Counted from the stretch's first letter, positions 11,299-26,117 are shown. The stretch is 64,000 nucleotides of DNA from Hydrogenophaga sp. (GCF_025699295.1 NZ_JAILWB010000009.1:62001-126000), one strand, 5' to 3'. A program made the numbers and translations. The notes: generated by a model not told the origin, from the sequence alone.

Positions 11299-12129
11299 CT
11301 ACTTCCCGAACTCGCGGCCCAACTCCTCGGCGCGTTTTTGCGCAGCGAACAGCGCCTCTTCAAACTTCGCCTTGACACCCGCCGCCTCCATCGAGGTCAG
11401 CGCTGCGTATGTGGTGCCGCCCTTGGAGGTGACACGCTCTCGCAACGTCTGCGGCGGATCGTCGGAGCGTTGTGCCAGGGTCGACGCGCCGATGAAGGTG
11501 CCCACGGCGAGCTGGTAGGCCACCTCGGGCGGCAGTCCCATGCGGGTGCCCGCGTCGCGCATCGCTTCGAGGAAATAGAACACGTAGGCCGGGCCCGAGC
11601 CCGAGAGCGCGGTCACGGCGTCGAGCTGTTCTTCTGCCGCGACCCACACCAGTTCACCGGTGGTCTTCACCACGGCTTCAACCAGCGCGCGGTCGCCGCT
11701 GCTGGCGCCGTCACGGGCGAACAGCCCCGTCATGCCCAGGCCGACGAGCGCCGGTGTGTTGGGCATGGCGCGCACGATGCGCTGGGTCTGCAGCCAGCCG
11801 GCCATGCTCTCGCTGGTGATGCCGGCGGCCACGCTCAGGTGCAGGGCGCCCTGTAGATAGGGCTGGCTGGCGAGCGCGGCGTCCTTGAAGGTCTGCGGTT
11901 TCACCGCCCAGACCACGAGGTCCGAGGGACGCAGTTCCGCGCTGGCGGCGGCGAGCAGCGAAACGCCGGGGAACTGCTGCGCCAGTTTTGAACGCTGCTC
12001 GTCCCAGGGTTCGACGATCTGCAGCACGCTGGCCGGATGGCCCTGGCGCAGCAGGCCGCCGACGATGGCGCTGGCCATGTTGCCGCCGCCGATGAAGGTG
12101 ATGGTGGGGTGGGAAGGCGTCGTGTTCAT
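11299..12129 (-). CDS. proC: Pyrroline-5-carboxylate reductase
   Basis: A 276-residue NAD(P)H-dependent enzyme for the last step of proline synthesis. The Rossmann motif ITFIGGGNMASAIVGGLL is at the N-terminus, VRAMPNTPA is in the middle, and the signature region ALSGSGPAYVFYFLEAM followed by TLRERVTSKGGTT lies in the C-terminal half. The ATG at 12129 is chosen over one nine codons upstream because it precedes the Rossmann strand closely. There is no Shine-Dalgarno sequence; GACAAT (reading minus strand, 12136-12141) ends six bases before the ATG, so this gene probably has its own promoter although glpK ends only 54 bases upstream. Confidence 0.95.
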   Translation of the reverse strand: MNTTPSHPTITFIGGGNMASAIVGGLLRQGHPASVLQIVEPWDEQRSKLAQQFPGVSLLAAASAELRPSDLVVWAVKPQTFKDAALASQPYLQGALHLSVAAGITSESMAGWLQTQRIVRAMPNTPALVGLGMTGLFARDGASSGDRALVEAVVKTTGELVWVAAEEQLDAVTALSGSGPAYVFYFLEAMRDAGTRMGLPPEVAYQLAVGTFIGASTLAQRSDDPPQTLRERVTSKGGTTYAALTSMEAAGVKAKFEEALFAAQKRAEELGREFGK

Positions 12130-12183
12130 CGCGCCATTGTCGCCCGCCGCCGTCACCCTGTTCAGGGCGCAGTCAGGCCACCG

Positions 12184-13677
12184 TCAGGGCGCCACGGTCT
12201 GGCGCACCGCGTGCTCCCACTGCGCCATCTTCTCGGCAGCGCGTTCGCGCGAGAGCGTGGGATGGAAAGTGCGTTCGGCGCGCCACTGTTTCGAGAGTTC
12301 GTCCAGCCCGCCGTACACGCCGCTGTGCAGGCCGGCGAGGTAAGCCGCACCCAGCGCGGTGGTCTCGATCACCGCTGGGCGTACCACCGGAATGCCCAGC
12401 AGGTCGGCCTGGATCTGCATCAGCAGGTCGTTGGCGCAGGCGCCGCCGTCCACGCGCAGTTCGGTCACCGGCACGCCGCCAGCGGCCACGGCGTCGCGGG
12501 CCATGGCGTCGAGCAGCGCCGCGCTCTGGAAGGCAATGCTCTCCAGCGCCGCGCGCGCGATGTGCGCAATGGTCGTGCCGCGCGTGAGGCCGGTGATGCT
12601 GCCGCGTGCGTCGGCTTGCCAGTAGGGCGCGCCCAGGCCGGTGAAGGCGGGCACCAGCACCACGCCACCGGCATCGGGCACGCTCTCGGCCAGTGCCTGC
12701 ACCTCGCTGCTGGACTGGATGGCTTTCAGGCCGTCGCGCAGCCACTGCACCACCGCGCCGCCGATGAACACGCTGCCTTCGAGCGCGTACTGCTGTGGCC
12801 CGGGGGGCTGGGCGGTGGCGGTGGTGATCAGGCCGTTCTGGCTGACCTGGAAACGCTCGCCGGTGTGCATGAGCATGAAGCAGCCGGTGCCATAGGTGTT
12901 CTTGGCCATGCCGCCGGCGAAGCAGGCCTGGCCGAAGAGGGCGCTCTGCTGGTCGCCCGCCACGCCGCCGATCTCCAGCGGCGCGCCCAGCCACTCGCTC
13001 TGCATCTCGCCGAAGTGCGCGCTCGACGGCAGGGCCTCGGGCATCAGGCTTTTCGGGATGTCGAGCAGGGCGAGCAACTCGTCGTCCCACTCGCGGGTGT
13101 GCACGTTGAACAGCATGGTGCGCGAGGCGTTGCTCACATCGGTGACGTGGCGCGCGCCGCCGGTGAGCTGCCAGATCAGCCAGCTGTCAACCGTGCCGAA
13201 GGCGAGTTCGCCGCGTTCGGCCTGCGCGCGCGCACCGGGCACGTGGTCCAGCATCCACTTGAGCTTGGTGCCGGAGAAGTAGGCGTCGATGCGCAGGCCG
13301 GTCTTTTTCAGCACGGTGTCGGCGTGGCCCTGCTCGCGCAGTGCGGCGCAGGTGCTCTCTGCACGCCGGTCCTGCCAGACGATGGCGTTGTACACGGGTT
13401 CGCCAGTCTTCCGGTTCCACAGCAGCGTGGTCTCGCGCTGGTTGGTGATGCCCACGGCCTGGATCTGGTCGGCGCGCAGCTTGGCCTGTTTCAGCGCCTC
13501 GCGCGCGGTCTCGAGCTGGGTCTGCCAGAGGTCGCGCGGATCGTGTTCGACCCAGCCTGGCTGCGGGTAGATCTGGCGGAACTCGCGCTGCGCCATGGTC
13601 ACGACGCGGCCGGCGCGGTCGAACACGATGCTGCGCGAACTGGAGGTGCCCTGGTCCAGGGCGAGCAGGTAGGTCAT
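12184..13677 (-). CDS. glpK: Glycerol kinase
   Basis: A 497-residue FGGY-family kinase that phosphorylates glycerol to glycerol-3-phosphate. Clear hallmarks are [17 protein letters not shown] at the N-terminus, the substrate-binding WQDRRAEST, and the late [21 protein letters not shown]. The start is placed at ATG 13677, which puts the phosphate-binding DQGTSSS at the normal position. It is 20 bases downstream of glpR and probably co-transcribed with it, divergent from the transporter operon. Length is typical. Confidence 0.97.
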   Translation of the reverse strand: MTYLLALDQGTSSSRSIVFDRAGRVVTMAQREFRQIYPQPGWVEHDPRDLWQTQLETAREALKQAKLRADQIQAVGITNQRETTLLWNRKTGEPVYNAIVWQDRRAESTCAALREQGHADTVLKKTGLRIDAYFSGTKLKWMLDHVPGARAQAERGELAFGTVDSWLIWQLTGGARHVTDVSNASRTMLFNVHTREWDDELLALLDIPKSLMPEALPSSAHFGEMQSEWLGAPLEIGGVAGDQQSALFGQACFAGGMAKNTYGTGCFMLMHTGERFQVSQNGLITTATAQPPGPQQYALEGSVFIGGAVVQWLRDGLKAIQSSSEVQALAESVPDAGGVVLVPAFTGLGAPYWQADARGSITGLTRGTTIAHIARAALESIAFQSAALLDAMARDAVAAGGVPVTELRVDGGACANDLLMQIQADLLGIPVVRPAVIETTALGAAYLAGLHSGVYGGLDELSKQWRAERTFHPTLSRERAAEKMAQWEHAVRQTVAP

Positions 13678-13697
13678 GTCGGTGTCTCGAAAAAAAT

Positions 13698-14480
13698 TCA
13701 GGCGTTGTCGGTCTCGATGCCGGCGAGCGCGCATTCGACGTTGGCCGCGGCCAGCAGCTCGTCGAAGGGCGGCGGAGGGGGCAGGTCGGTGAAGACCACG
13801 TCGATGTCGTCCAGCCGCGCCAGTTCCACCATCGCGGGCCGGTTGAACTTGCTGTGGTCGGCCGCGAGCCAGACCTCGCGCGACTGCTCGACGATGGCGC
13901 GCGCCACCTTGACCTCGCGGTAGTCGAAGTCGCGCAGCGTGCCGTCGGCCTCGATGCCGCTGATGCCGATCAGTCCGATGTCGACCTTGAACTGGCGCAT
14001 GAAGTCCACTGTGGCCTCACCGACGATGCCCTGGTCGGCGCCGCGCACCAGGCCGCCGGCGACGATCACCTCGCAGTCCGGGTTGGTGCTCATGAGCGAG
14101 GCGATGTGCAGGTTGTTGGTGATCACGCGCAGGCCGCGGTGGTGCTGCAGTTCGCGCGCCACCGCCTCGATGGTGGTGCCGATGTTCATGATCAGCGAGC
14201 AGCCATTGGGCACGCGCCGCGCCACGGCGCGGGCGATGCGCGTCTTGGCGTCGGACTGCAGGGCCTGGCGCTGGCGGTAGGCGATGTTTTCGGTGGTCGA
14301 ACCCGGCTGCCGCACCCCGCCGTGAAAGCGCGAGAGCAGGCCGGCCTCGGCCAGGCGTTGCACGTCGCGGCGCACGGTCTGCAGCGTCACGCCGAAGCGC
14401 TCGGCCAGGGCTTCGATGGTCTGCGGGCCGTGGGCGCGCACTTCGTCCAGCAGCTGGGTGTGTCGGGGGTTGAGGTTCAT
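13698..14480 (-). CDS. glpR: DeoR-family glycerol-3-phosphate repressor
   Basis: A 260-residue DeoR-type regulator. The N-terminal helix-turn-helix ([20 protein letters not shown]) and the following GLLSRFHGG are diagnostic. The C-terminal sensor domain has [19 protein letters not shown] and the LAADHSKF motif of the sugar/glycerol-phosphate-binding fold. Position between glpK and the divergent glp transporter supports GlpR. Candidate binding sites lie in the 174-base divergent region. Confidence 0.93.
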   Translation of the reverse strand: MNLNPRHTQLLDEVRAHGPQTIEALAERFGVTLQTVRRDVQRLAEAGLLSRFHGGVRQPGSTTENIAYRQRQALQSDAKTRIARAVARRVPNGCSLIMNIGTTIEAVARELQHHRGLRVITNNLHIASLMSTNPDCEVIVAGGLVRGADQGIVGEATVDFMRQFKVDIGLIGISGIEADGTLRDFDYREVKVARAIVEQSREVWLAADHSKFNRPAMVELARLDDIDVVFTDLPPPPPFDELLAAANVECALAGIETDNA

Positions 14481-14522
14481 CGGCAGGTGGGCGCAGGCAG
14501 GGAGCGCGAGAAGGAACCACCC

Positions 14523-14590
14523 GAACATAACGGAAATTCTTTTTGGGCTTCGTCAGGGTAAATACCGAATAAAAAGGAACATAAACGAAC
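14523..14590. promoter_or_regulatory. Divergent glp regulatory region with repeated GAACATAA motif
   Basis: An AT-rich patch in otherwise GC-rich DNA between glpR and the transporter operon. It contains two direct copies of a motif, GAACATAACGGAA at 14523 and GAACATAAACGAAC at 14577, plus a related CCGAATAAAAA between them. Such repeats between a DeoR-type repressor and its likely targets are the natural candidates for GlpR operators. The exact promoters are not certain. Confidence 0.55.
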
Positions 14591-14654
14591 AATAGAATTG
14601 CACAAGCGAAACGCAGCCGCGCCTTGGCGTGCGTTTTTTCACATTGGGACATGC

Positions 14655-15730
<1,076 letters not shown>

Positions 15731-15731
<1 letters not shown>

Positions 15732-16803
15732 TGGCGCGCATCGAACTGGACCTGGCGCACGCCTACCGGCCGAACCCGACGCGGGACGAGGACTACGCGC
15801 TGCTGCCGCTGAAGATGACGTTCGAGGACGGCGGCGCCTACGCGTTGCTCGGGCCCTCGGGCTGTGGCAAGACCACCATGCTCAACATCATCTCGGGCCT
15901 GCTCGTGCCTTCGCAGGGCTCGGTGCAATTCGATGGCCGGGACGTGACGCGGCAGAGCCCGCAGCAGCGCAACATCGCGCAGGTGTTTCAGTTCCCGGTG
16001 ATCTACGACACCATGACGGTGGCGCAGAACCTGGCCTTCCCGCTGAAGAACCGCAAGGTGCCCGAGGCCGAGATCCAGGAGCGGGTGGGCCGCATCGCCG
16101 AGATGCTGGAGATGAGCCACCAGCTCGACATGCGCGCGGCCGGCCTCTCGGCCGACCAGAAGCAGAAGATCTCGCTGGGCCGGGGTCTGGTTCGTTCCGA
16201 CGTGTCGGCCGTGCTGTTCGACGAGCCGCTGACCGTGATCGACCCGCACCTGAAATGGCAGCTGCGGCGCAAGCTCAAGCAGATCCACCATGAACTCAAG
16301 CTCACGCTGATCTACGTGACGCACGACCAGGTGGAGGCGCTGACCTTTGCCGACGAGGTGGTGGTGATGACGCGCGGCCGCGCGGTGCAGGTGGGCGCGG
16401 CCGAGGCCCTGTTCGAGCGGCCGGCGCACACCTTTGTGGGTCACTTCATCGGCTCGCCGGGCATGAATTTCCTGCCCGCGACCAGCGTGCGCGGCGGCCT
16501 GCTGGTGCTGGAGCAGCCGCTGGCGCTGACCGCGGGCCAGGTGCTGCCCGAAGGCGAGCTCAAGCTCGGCATCCGCCCGGAATACCTGGAGCTGGGTGCT
16601 GCGGGCGAGGTCAACACCCTGCCCGCGACCGTGACCCGGGTGCAGGACATCGGAACCTATGTGATGGTCACCTGCGAGGCTGGCGGGCACCGGCTCAAGT
16701 GCCGGCTGGCGCCCGAGGCGGCCGCGCCGCAGGCCGGCGAGACCGTGCACCTGCGCGTGCTCGGCCAGCACACCTGCTTCTACCGGAACGAGGTACTCGT
16801 GGC

Positions 16804-16807
<4 letters not shown>
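15731..16807 (+). CDS. glpT: Glycerol ABC transporter ATP-binding protein 2
   Basis: A 358-residue partner ATPase. Walker A is GPSGCGKTT and Walker B VLFDEPLTVID, but the ABC signature is LSADQKQKISLGRGL instead of LSGGQ. In a heterodimer with the first ATPase, one ATP site would therefore be degenerate. A MalK-like C-terminal domain with a TOBE-type region follows. Overlaps its neighbours at both ends (TGATG and ATGA), so it is tightly coupled. Confidence 0.85.
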
Positions 16808-18502
<1,695 letters not shown>

Positions 18503-18503
18503 C

Positions 18504-18812
18504 ATGTTTCAGTGGATGGTCTGGACCACGCCCGTGGCCGTTTTCTTCACCTGCATCGCGCTCATGCTCGCGGGCATGACGCTGTGGGAAATCAAGTCGC
18601 CCACGGTGGAGCGCAAGGGCTTCCTGCCCATGGTCACCACGCGTGGCGACCGCCTGTTCATCGGCCTGCTCGGCGCGGCCTACATCAACCTGGCCTTCAT
18701 CGGCATGGCGGGCTGGCTGGCCGAATGGCTCTCGCTCGAACAGGAGCCCAGCATCTGGATCGCCTTCGTGGTGTCCATGGCCTGGCTGCTGTGGGTGCTG
18801 CGCAAGGGCTGA
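18504..18812 (+). CDS. DUF2160 small membrane protein of the glycerol transporter
   Basis: A 102-residue protein with three hydrophobic segments, starting one base after the permease stop. It matches the DUF2160 family, which occurs almost only inside glycerol ABC operons (the glpU position in Rhizobium). It may be an accessory subunit of the permease. It has no catalytic motif. Confidence 0.82.
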   Translation: MFQWMVWTTPVAVFFTCIALMLAGMTLWEIKSPTVERKGFLPMVTTRGDRLFIGLLGAAYINLAFIGMAGWLAEWLSLEQEPSIWIAFVVSMAWLLWVLRKG

Positions 18813-18841
18813 CACCGTTTCGATTCCGACATTCGGCCCGT

Positions 18842-18882
18842 TGCTTCCCCGGGGCCGAGACCTGTCACACACCGGGGAAGCA
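18842..18882 (+). promoter_or_regulatory. Hairpin upstream of the glycerol receptor gene
   Basis: A perfect 11-bp inverted repeat (TGCTTCCCCGG / CCGGGGAAGCA) with a 19-base loop in the gap between the DUF2160 gene and the receptor. It lacks a U-tract. It could protect the 5' end of a processed receptor mRNA or attenuate read-through. Confidence 0.6.
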
Positions 18883-18903
18883 CCTACCGCTCGAGGAGAC
18901 AAC

Positions 18904-20637
<1,734 letters not shown>

Positions 20638-20665
20638 TGTGATGCATCGGTTTTTGTAGCAACCC

Positions 20666-20694
20666 GCCTCCTGCACCGCCCTGGTGCGGGAGGC
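20666..20694 (+). promoter_or_regulatory. Hairpin between receptor gene and glpD, covering the GGGAGG
   Basis: A 12-bp stem (GCCTCCTGCACC / GGTGCGGGAGGC, one G-T pair) with a 5-base loop. The 3' arm contains GGGAGG, the best ribosome-binding-site candidate for glpD, so folding would hide it. It could protect the receptor mRNA 3' end and lower glpD translation. Confidence 0.6.
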
Positions 20695-20707
20695 CATCCC
20701 CTCATTC

Positions 20708-22288
20708 ATGAAACGCGCAGAACTGCTTGAATCGCTGCCCCGGCATGGTGTGTTCGACCTGGCCGTCGTCGGTGGCGGCGCCACCGGCCTCGGGGTGGCG
20801 CTGGATGCGGCGCTGCGCGGTTTTTCCGTGGTGTTGCTGGAGTCGCACGACTTCGCCGGCGGCACCTCCTCGCGTTCCACCAAGCTGCTGCATGGCGGCG
20901 TGCGCTACCTCGCGCAGGGCAACCTCGCGCTCGTGCGCGAGGCGCTGGCCGAACGCGCCACCGTGCTGCGCATTGCGCCGCACCTGGCGCAGCCCCTGCC
21001 CTTCGTCATGCCGTCCTATCGTTGGTGGCAGACGCCGTTCTATGGCCTGGGCCTCAAGCTCTACGACCTGCTGGCCGGTGGCGCCGGCCTGGGGCGCACC
21101 GAATTCCTCGACCGCGAACAGGCGCTGCGGGCCTTGCCCGGCGTGAATCCGGCCGGTCTGCGCGGCGGTGTGAAGTACTGGGACGGCCAGTTCGACGACG
21201 CCCGTCTGGCTCTGGCCCTTGCACGCAGCGCCGAGGCGGCCGGCGCTCACGTGCTGAACTACGCCGAAGTCACGGCGGTGCGCCAGGTCTCCGGGGGCGA
21301 GGCACCGCTGTCGTCGCTGGATGTGGTTGACCGGCGCGGTGGCTTGGCGTTTCAACTGCAGGCGCGCTGCGTGGTCAACGCCACCGGTGTCTGGGTCGAT
21401 GCCTTGCGCGACCACACCCAGCCAGCGGCCACCCAGGGGGCGCCCTCGCGCATGGTCAGCCCCAGCCAGGGGGTGCATGTGGTGGTGGACCGCGATTTCA
21501 TGCCCGGCGGTCACGCCCTGCTGGTACCCCGAACGCGCGATGGCCGGGTGCTGTTCGCCGTGCCCTGGCTGGGCAAGCTGGTGCTGGGCACCACCGACAC
21601 CCCGCGCGGCGATCTGGCGCGTGAACCCGACGCGTTCGCCGAAGAACTGGAGTTCATCCTCGGCGAGGCCAGCCAGGCACTGAGTCGCCCGGTGCGCCGC
21701 GAGGACATTCGCAGCCTCTGGGTGGGGCTGCGTCCGCTGGTCGCGGCACCCGAGGCCGAGCAGGGCGGGACCAAGGTGCTGTCGCGTGAGCACACCATCG
21801 TCGTCGACGCCAATGGACTCGTCACGGTCACGGGCGGCAAATGGACCACCTACCGTGCCATGGCCGAAGACGTGCTCGAACGCTGCTTCGCCAGCCACTT
21901 GCTGCCACGCCGGGCAGGCGGCCTGAGCGCCACGCACGCGCTGCTGGGCGCGGCGGCGACCGCCAGCCCCGCCACGCCCCTGCACGCCACGCCGGGGCTG
22001 CATCTCTATGGCACCGAGGCGCCCCAGGTGGTGGCCTGCCCGGGGCAGGGCCACGTGCTCGGCGCGGGGCTGACCGAGGCCATGGTGCGCTACGCGGCCC
22101 GCTTCGAGCATGCCCAGACCGTGGAAGACGTGCTGGCGCGGCGCTGGCGCGTTCTCTTCCTGGACGCGGCCGAAGCCGCCCGCATGGCCCCGGCGGTGGC
22201 GGCCATCCTGGCGGAGGAACTGGACAATGACCCGGATCTGGTGCCGTTCCGGGCCCTGTGTGCCCGGTATTTGCCGGCCGCGACCTGA
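20708..22288 (+). CDS. glpD: Aerobic glycerol-3-phosphate dehydrogenase
   Basis: A 526-residue FAD-dependent membrane-associated enzyme that oxidises glycerol-3-phosphate to DHAP and feeds electrons to quinone. The FAD motif FDLAVVGGGATGLGVALDAA is at the N-terminus, followed by SSRSTKLLHGGVRYL, and later LVLGTTDTPRGD and VTVTGGKWTTYRAMAEDVL. The ATG at 20708 is preferred over a GTG eight codons upstream that lies inside a hairpin. It is the last gene of the glycerol operon. Confidence 0.95.
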   Translation: MKRAELLESLPRHGVFDLAVVGGGATGLGVALDAALRGFSVVLLESHDFAGGTSSRSTKLLHGGVRYLAQGNLALVREALAERATVLRIAPHLAQPLPFVMPSYRWWQTPFYGLGLKLYDLLAGGAGLGRTEFLDREQALRALPGVNPAGLRGGVKYWDGQFDDARLALALARSAEAAGAHVLNYAEVTAVRQVSGGEAPLSSLDVVDRRGGLAFQLQARCVVNATGVWVDALRDHTQPAATQGAPSRMVSPSQGVHVVVDRDFMPGGHALLVPRTRDGRVLFAVPWLGKLVLGTTDTPRGDLAREPDAFAEELEFILGEASQALSRPVRREDIRSLWVGLRPLVAAPEAEQGGTKVLSREHTIVVDANGLVTVTGGKWTTYRAMAEDVLERCFASHLLPRRAGGLSATHALLGAAATASPATPLHATPGLHLYGTEAPQVVACPGQGHVLGAGLTEAMVRYAARFEHAQTVEDVLARRWRVLFLDAAEAARMAPAVAAILAEELDNDPDLVPFRALCARYLPAAT

Positions 22289-22293
22289 TCCGG

Positions 22294-22322
22294 TTGACCG
22301 GCCTCGGAAGTCATGCCATAAT
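22294..22322 (+). promoter_or_regulatory. Promoter of the spc ribosomal operon
   Basis: TTGACC, a 17-base spacer, then CATAAT: a strong sigma-70-type promoter. It is followed by a leader of about 140 bases before rplN, with a small hairpin CGCTT-GAAA-AAGCG at 22332-22345. It shows that the operon starts at rplN here. Confidence 0.75.
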
Positions 22323-22470
22323 GCGCGGCTTCGCTTGAAAAAGCGGAGAGCTATCTGCCCACCGAAGCAGGTCCGCACGGCAAACGCCGGGCAGGCTTGC
22401 GACGACGGGCCCAAGACTGATCACTCCCGGCCGTGGTGGCTGGGGGGATTCAAGTTGGGACTTAAATCAA

Positions 22471-22839
22471 ATGATTCAAACGCAATCTCGACTCGATGTT
22501 GCTGACAACACGGGCGCGAAGTCCGTGATGTGCATCAAGGTGCTCGGCGGCTCCAAGCGTCGTTACGCCAGCGTGGGCGACGTCATCAAAGTCACCGTCA
22601 AGGAAGCCGCGCCGCGTGGCCGCGTCAAAAAAGGCGAGGTCTACAACGCCGTGGTGGTTCGCACCGCCAAGGGCATTCGCCGCCAGGACGGCGCCCTGAT
22701 CAAATTCGACGGCAACGCGGCAGTGTTGCTCAACGCCAAGCTGGAGCCCATCGGCACCCGCATCTTCGGACCGGTCACGCGCGAACTGCGCACCGAGAAG
22801 TTCATGAAGATCGTGTCGCTGGCACCTGAGGTTCTCTGA
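22471..22839 (+). CDS. rplN: Ribosomal protein uL14
   Basis: A 122-residue 50S protein at the uL14 position of the spc operon. It begins [17 protein letters not shown] and contains [16 protein letters not shown] and the conserved C-terminus REKFMKI-like [17 protein letters not shown]. It is the first gene of this operon, preceded by glpD rather than rpsQ. Confidence 0.98.
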   Translation: MIQTQSRLDVADNTGAKSVMCIKVLGGSKRRYASVGDVIKVTVKEAAPRGRVKKGEVYNAVVVRTAKGIRRQDGALIKFDGNAAVLLNAKLEPIGTRIFGPVTRELRTEKFMKIVSLAPEVL

Positions 22840-22848
22840 GGAATCATC

Positions 22849-23169
22849 ATGAACAAGATTCGTAGTGGCGATGAAGTCATCGTGATTGCCGGCCGCGACA
22901 AGGGCAAGCGCGGCAAGGTGCTGCAGCGCAGCGACGACAGCCGCCTGGTGGTCGAGGGCGTGAACCTCGTCAAGAAGCACGCCAAGCCGAACCCGATGAA
23001 GGGCATCACCGGCGGCATCATTGAAAAGACCATGCCCATCCATCAGTCCAACGTTGCCATCTTCAATGGCGCCACGGGCAAGGCGGATCGCGTGGGCATC
23101 AAGCTCCTGGCCGACGGCAAGAAAGTGCGCGTCTTCAAGTCCAGCGGCGAAGAAATCAAGGTGGCATGA
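22849..23169 (+). CDS. rplX: Ribosomal protein uL24
   Basis: A 106-residue 50S assembly-initiating protein with the KOW motif ([19 protein letters not shown]) at the N-terminus and [12 protein letters not shown] following. It ends in an ATGA overlap region with rplE. Confidence 0.98.
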   Translation: MNKIRSGDEVIVIAGRDKGKRGKVLQRSDDSRLVVEGVNLVKKHAKPNPMKGITGGIIEKTMPIHQSNVAIFNGATGKADRVGIKLLADGKKVRVFKSSGEEIKVA

Positions 23170-23171
23170 CC

Positions 23172-23711
23172 ATGGCACGTTTGCAAGAAGTTTTCCGCGA
23201 CACCATCGCCCCGGACCTCGTGAAGAAGTTCGGCTACAAGTCGACCATGGAGGTGCCGCGCATCACCAAGATCACGCTCAACATGGGCGTGAGTGAGGCC
23301 GTGGCCGACAAGAAGGTCATGGACAACGCGGTGGCTGACCTGACCAAGATCGCCGGCCAGAAGCCGGTGGTGACCAAGGCCCGCAAGGCCATCGCGGGTT
23401 TCAAGATCCGCGAACAGCAGGCGATCGGCTGCATGGTGACCCTGCGCGGCGCCCGCATGTATGAATTCCTGGACCGCTTTGTCACCGTGGCGCTGCCGCG
23501 TGTGCGCGACTTCCGTGGTATCTCTGGTCGCTCGTTCGACGGCCGGGGCAACTACAACGTGGGCGTCAAGGAGCAGATCATCTTCCCTGAGATCGAGTAC
23601 GACAAGGTTGATGCCTTGCGCGGTCTCAACATCAGCATCACGACGACCGCCAAGAACGATGAAGAGTGCAAGGCTCTTCTGGCTGGTTTCCGTTTTCCGT
23701 TCAAGAACTGA
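23172..23711 (+). CDS. rplE: Ribosomal protein uL5
   Basis: A 179-residue protein that binds 5S rRNA. It contains [34 protein letters not shown] and the [17 protein letters not shown] segment. An in-frame ATG two codons earlier (23166) overlaps the rplX stop. The ATG at 23172 gives the family-typical MARLQE start. Confidence 0.97.
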   Translation: MARLQEVFRDTIAPDLVKKFGYKSTMEVPRITKITLNMGVSEAVADKKVMDNAVADLTKIAGQKPVVTKARKAIAGFKIREQQAIGCMVTLRGARMYEFLDRFVTVALPRVRDFRGISGRSFDGRGNYNVGVKEQIIFPEIEYDKVDALRGLNISITTTAKNDEECKALLAGFRFPFKN

Positions 23712-23719
23712 GGTGGCGC

Positions 23720-24025
23720 GTGGCTAAACAAGCACTACTCCAACGTGAACTCAAGCGCGAAAAACTCGCCGCCAAGTTCGCCAAGAAATACACCGAGCTC
23801 AAGGCAACGTCCAACGATGCCAAGAAGAGCGACGAAGAGCGCGATGCTGCCCGTCTGGCGCTGCAGAAGTTGCCCCGCAACGCGAACCCGACCCGCCAGC
23901 GCAACCGCTGCGAGATCACCGGCCGTCCGCGTGGCACCTTCGCCCACTTCGGCCTGGCCCGTGCCAAGGTCCGCGAAATGGCGTTTGCCGGTGAGATTCC
24001 CGGCGTCACCAAAGCCAGCTGGTAA
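23720..24025 (+). CDS. rpsN: Ribosomal protein uS14
   Basis: A 101-residue 30S protein of the long, zinc-free type. It starts with GTG (giving [13 protein letters not shown]); no in-frame ATG lies close by. The conserved [20 protein letters not shown] and [12 protein letters not shown] are present. Confidence 0.97.
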   Translation: MAKQALLQRELKREKLAAKFAKKYTELKATSNDAKKSDEERDAARLALQKLPRNANPTRQRNRCEITGRPRGTFAHFGLARAKVREMAFAGEIPGVTKASW

Positions 24026-24043
24026 GCATTAGGAGAACCACAA

Positions 24044-24439
24044 ATGAGCATGAGTGATCCTATTGCCGACATGTTGACCCGCATCCGCAACGCACAGATG
24101 GTCGAAAAGGCCGTCGTGACGATGCCGGCCTCCAAGGTCAAGGCCGCCATTGCCCAGGTCCTGAAGGACGAGGGCTACATCGACGGCTTCCAGGTCAAGA
24201 GCGCCGATGGCAAGAACGAACTTGAGATTGCCCTCAAGTACTACGCCGGCCGTCCCGTGATCGAGCGCATCGAGCGCGTGAGCCGTCCCGGCCTGCGCGT
24301 CTACCGAGGCCGCAACGCCATTCCCCAGGTCCAGAACGGCCTGGGTGTGGCCATCGTCACCACGCCGCAGGGCGTGATGACCGACCGCAAGGCGCGCGCT
24401 ACCGGTGTCGGTGGCGAAGTCCTGTGTTACGTCGCCTGA
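24044..24439 (+). CDS. rpsH: Ribosomal protein uS8
   Basis: A 131-residue 16S rRNA-binding protein and the usual translational repressor of the spc operon. It begins [18 protein letters not shown] and ends with [12 protein letters not shown], both family hallmarks. AGGAG precedes the ATG. Confidence 0.98.
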   Translation: MSMSDPIADMLTRIRNAQMVEKAVVTMPASKVKAAIAQVLKDEGYIDGFQVKSADGKNELEIALKYYAGRPVIERIERVSRPGLRVYRGRNAIPQVQNGLGVAIVTTPQGVMTDRKARATGVGGEVLCYVA

Positions 24440-24461
24440 TGCGGGCATTGAGGAGAAACTG

Positions 24462-24995
24462 ATGTCACGTATTGGAAAACTGCCGGTCGCCGTCCCAGCC
24501 GGGGTGGAGATCGCGTTCAAGGACAACCAGATCAACGTCAAGGGTGCCCTGGGTGCCTTGGCGCTGGCGCAGAACGCGCTGGTCAAGATTGAGAACAACG
24601 CTGGCACGCTGACGTTCGCTCCGGCGGATGAATCGCGTGAAGCCAACGCCATGTCGGGCACCATGCGCCAGCTGGTCAACAACATGGTCAACGGCGTGAG
24701 CAAGGGTTTCGAAAAGAAGCTGACACTGCTGGGCGTGGGTTACAAGGCGCAGGCGCAAGGTGCCAAGCTCAACCTGACGGTCGGCTACTCCCACCCCGTG
24801 GTGATGGATATGCCCGCTGGCATCAAGGTGGAAACCCCGACGCCGACAGAAATCGTCATCAAGGGTTCCGACCGCCAGCGCGTGGGTCAGATCGCTTCCG
24901 AGGTGCGAGCCGTTCGCCCCCCCGAGCCCTACAAGGGCAAGGGCATCCGCTACGCGGATGAGAAGGTCGTGATCAAGGAAACCAAGAAGAAATAA
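24462..24995 (+). CDS. rplF: Ribosomal protein uL6
   Basis: A 177-residue protein. The start at ATG 24462 gives [15 protein letters not shown], the normal N-terminus. The C-terminal [16 protein letters not shown] signature is intact. Upstream in-frame starts overlap rpsH and are rejected. Confidence 0.98.
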   Translation: MSRIGKLPVAVPAGVEIAFKDNQINVKGALGALALAQNALVKIENNAGTLTFAPADESREANAMSGTMRQLVNNMVNGVSKGFEKKLTLLGVGYKAQAQGAKLNLTVGYSHPVVMDMPAGIKVETPTPTEIVIKGSDRQRVGQIASEVRAVRPPEPYKGKGIRYADEKVVIKETKKK

Positions 24996-25006
24996 GGACC
25001 AGGATC

Positions 25007-25372
25007 ATGTTGACCAAGAAAGAGCAACGTCTCCGCCGCGCCCGCCAGACGCGCATCCGCATCGCGCAGCAAGGCGCCGTGCGCCTGAGCGTGAACCGCA
25101 CCAACCTGCACATCTACGCCAGCGTCATCTCCGACGATGGTGGCCGCGTGCTGGCGACCGCGTCGACGGCCGAAGCCGAGGTGCGCGCCCAGATCGGTGG
25201 TGCCGGCAAGGGTGGCAACACCGTCGCCGCAGCCCTTGTGGGCAAGCGCATCGCTGAAAAAGCGAAGGCTGCCGGTATTGAAAAAGTGGCGTTTGACCGT
25301 TCCGGTTTTGCATACCACGGCCGGGTGAAAGCCCTTGCGGACGCGGCGCGCGAAGCCGGTCTGCAGTTCTGA
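25007..25372 (+). CDS. rplR: Ribosomal protein uL18
   Basis: A 121-residue 5S rRNA-binding protein. It contains [16 protein letters not shown] and the C-terminal [20 protein letters not shown], as expected of uL18. Confidence 0.98.
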   Translation: MLTKKEQRLRRARQTRIRIAQQGAVRLSVNRTNLHIYASVISDDGGRVLATASTAEAEVRAQIGGAGKGGNTVAAALVGKRIAEKAKAAGIEKVAFDRSGFAYHGRVKALADAAREAGLQF

Positions 25373-25390
25373 TCAAACGGAATACACAAA

Positions 25391-25909
25391 ATGGCTAAAT
25401 TTACGGCAAACATCAAGAACGAAGCGAACGAAGACGGTCTGCGCGAGAAGATGATCGCGATCAACCGTGTGACCAAGGTGGTCAAGGGCGGTCGCATCCT
25501 GGGTTTCGCTGCATTGACCGTGGTCGGTGATGGCGATGGCCGCGTCGGCATGGGCAAGGGCAAGGCACGTGAAGTGCCGGTGGCCGTGCAGAAAGCCATG
25601 GAGCAGGCCCGCCGCAACATGATCAAGGTGTCGCTCAAGAACGGTTCGTTGCACCACAGCGTGCATGGCGAGCACGGCGCATCCAATGTCATGATGCTGC
25701 CAGCATCCAAAGGTACCGGCATCATTGCTGGCGGCCCGATGCGCGCAGTGTTCGAGGTGCTGGGCATCACCGACGTCGTGGCCAAGAGCCATGGCTCGAG
25801 CAACCCCTACAACCTGGTGCGCGCCACGCTGGACGCGCTGAAGAACTCGACGACCCCTGCCGACGTGGCTGCCAAGCGTGGCAAGTCCGTCGAAGAGATC
25901 ATGGGTTGA
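25391..25909 (+). CDS. rpsE: Ribosomal protein uS5
   Basis: A 172-residue protein involved in decoding accuracy. The double-stranded RNA-binding part carries [20 protein letters not shown], and [19 protein letters not shown] follows. Standard length and position. Confidence 0.98.
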   Translation: MAKFTANIKNEANEDGLREKMIAINRVTKVVKGGRILGFAALTVVGDGDGRVGMGKGKAREVPVAVQKAMEQARRNMIKVSLKNGSLHHSVHGEHGASNVMMLPASKGTGIIAGGPMRAVFEVLGITDVVAKSHGSSNPYNLVRATLDALKNSTTPADVAAKRGKSVEEIMG

Positions 25910-25920
25910 CTGGAGCGATC

Positions 25921-26103
25921 ATGACCACTCAAAACACCGTCAAAGTTCAACTGGTGCGCAGCCCCATTGGAACCAAGCAATCCCACCGCGATACCGTCCG
26001 TGGCCTGGGCCTGCGCAAGCTCAACAGCGTCAGCGAGCTGCAGGACACGCCCGCCGTGCGCGGCATGATCAACAAGATCAGCTACCTGGTCAAAATCGTC
26101 TGA
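25921..26103 (+). CDS. rpmD: Ribosomal protein uL30
   Basis: A 60-residue protein. The ATG at 25921 follows GGAGCGATC. The family motif [16 protein letters not shown] is plain. Confidence 0.97.
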   Translation: MTTQNTVKVQLVRSPIGTKQSHRDTVRGLGLRKLNSVSELQDTPAVRGMINKISYLVKIV

Positions 26104-26117
26104 TCGGAGTCACTGAC

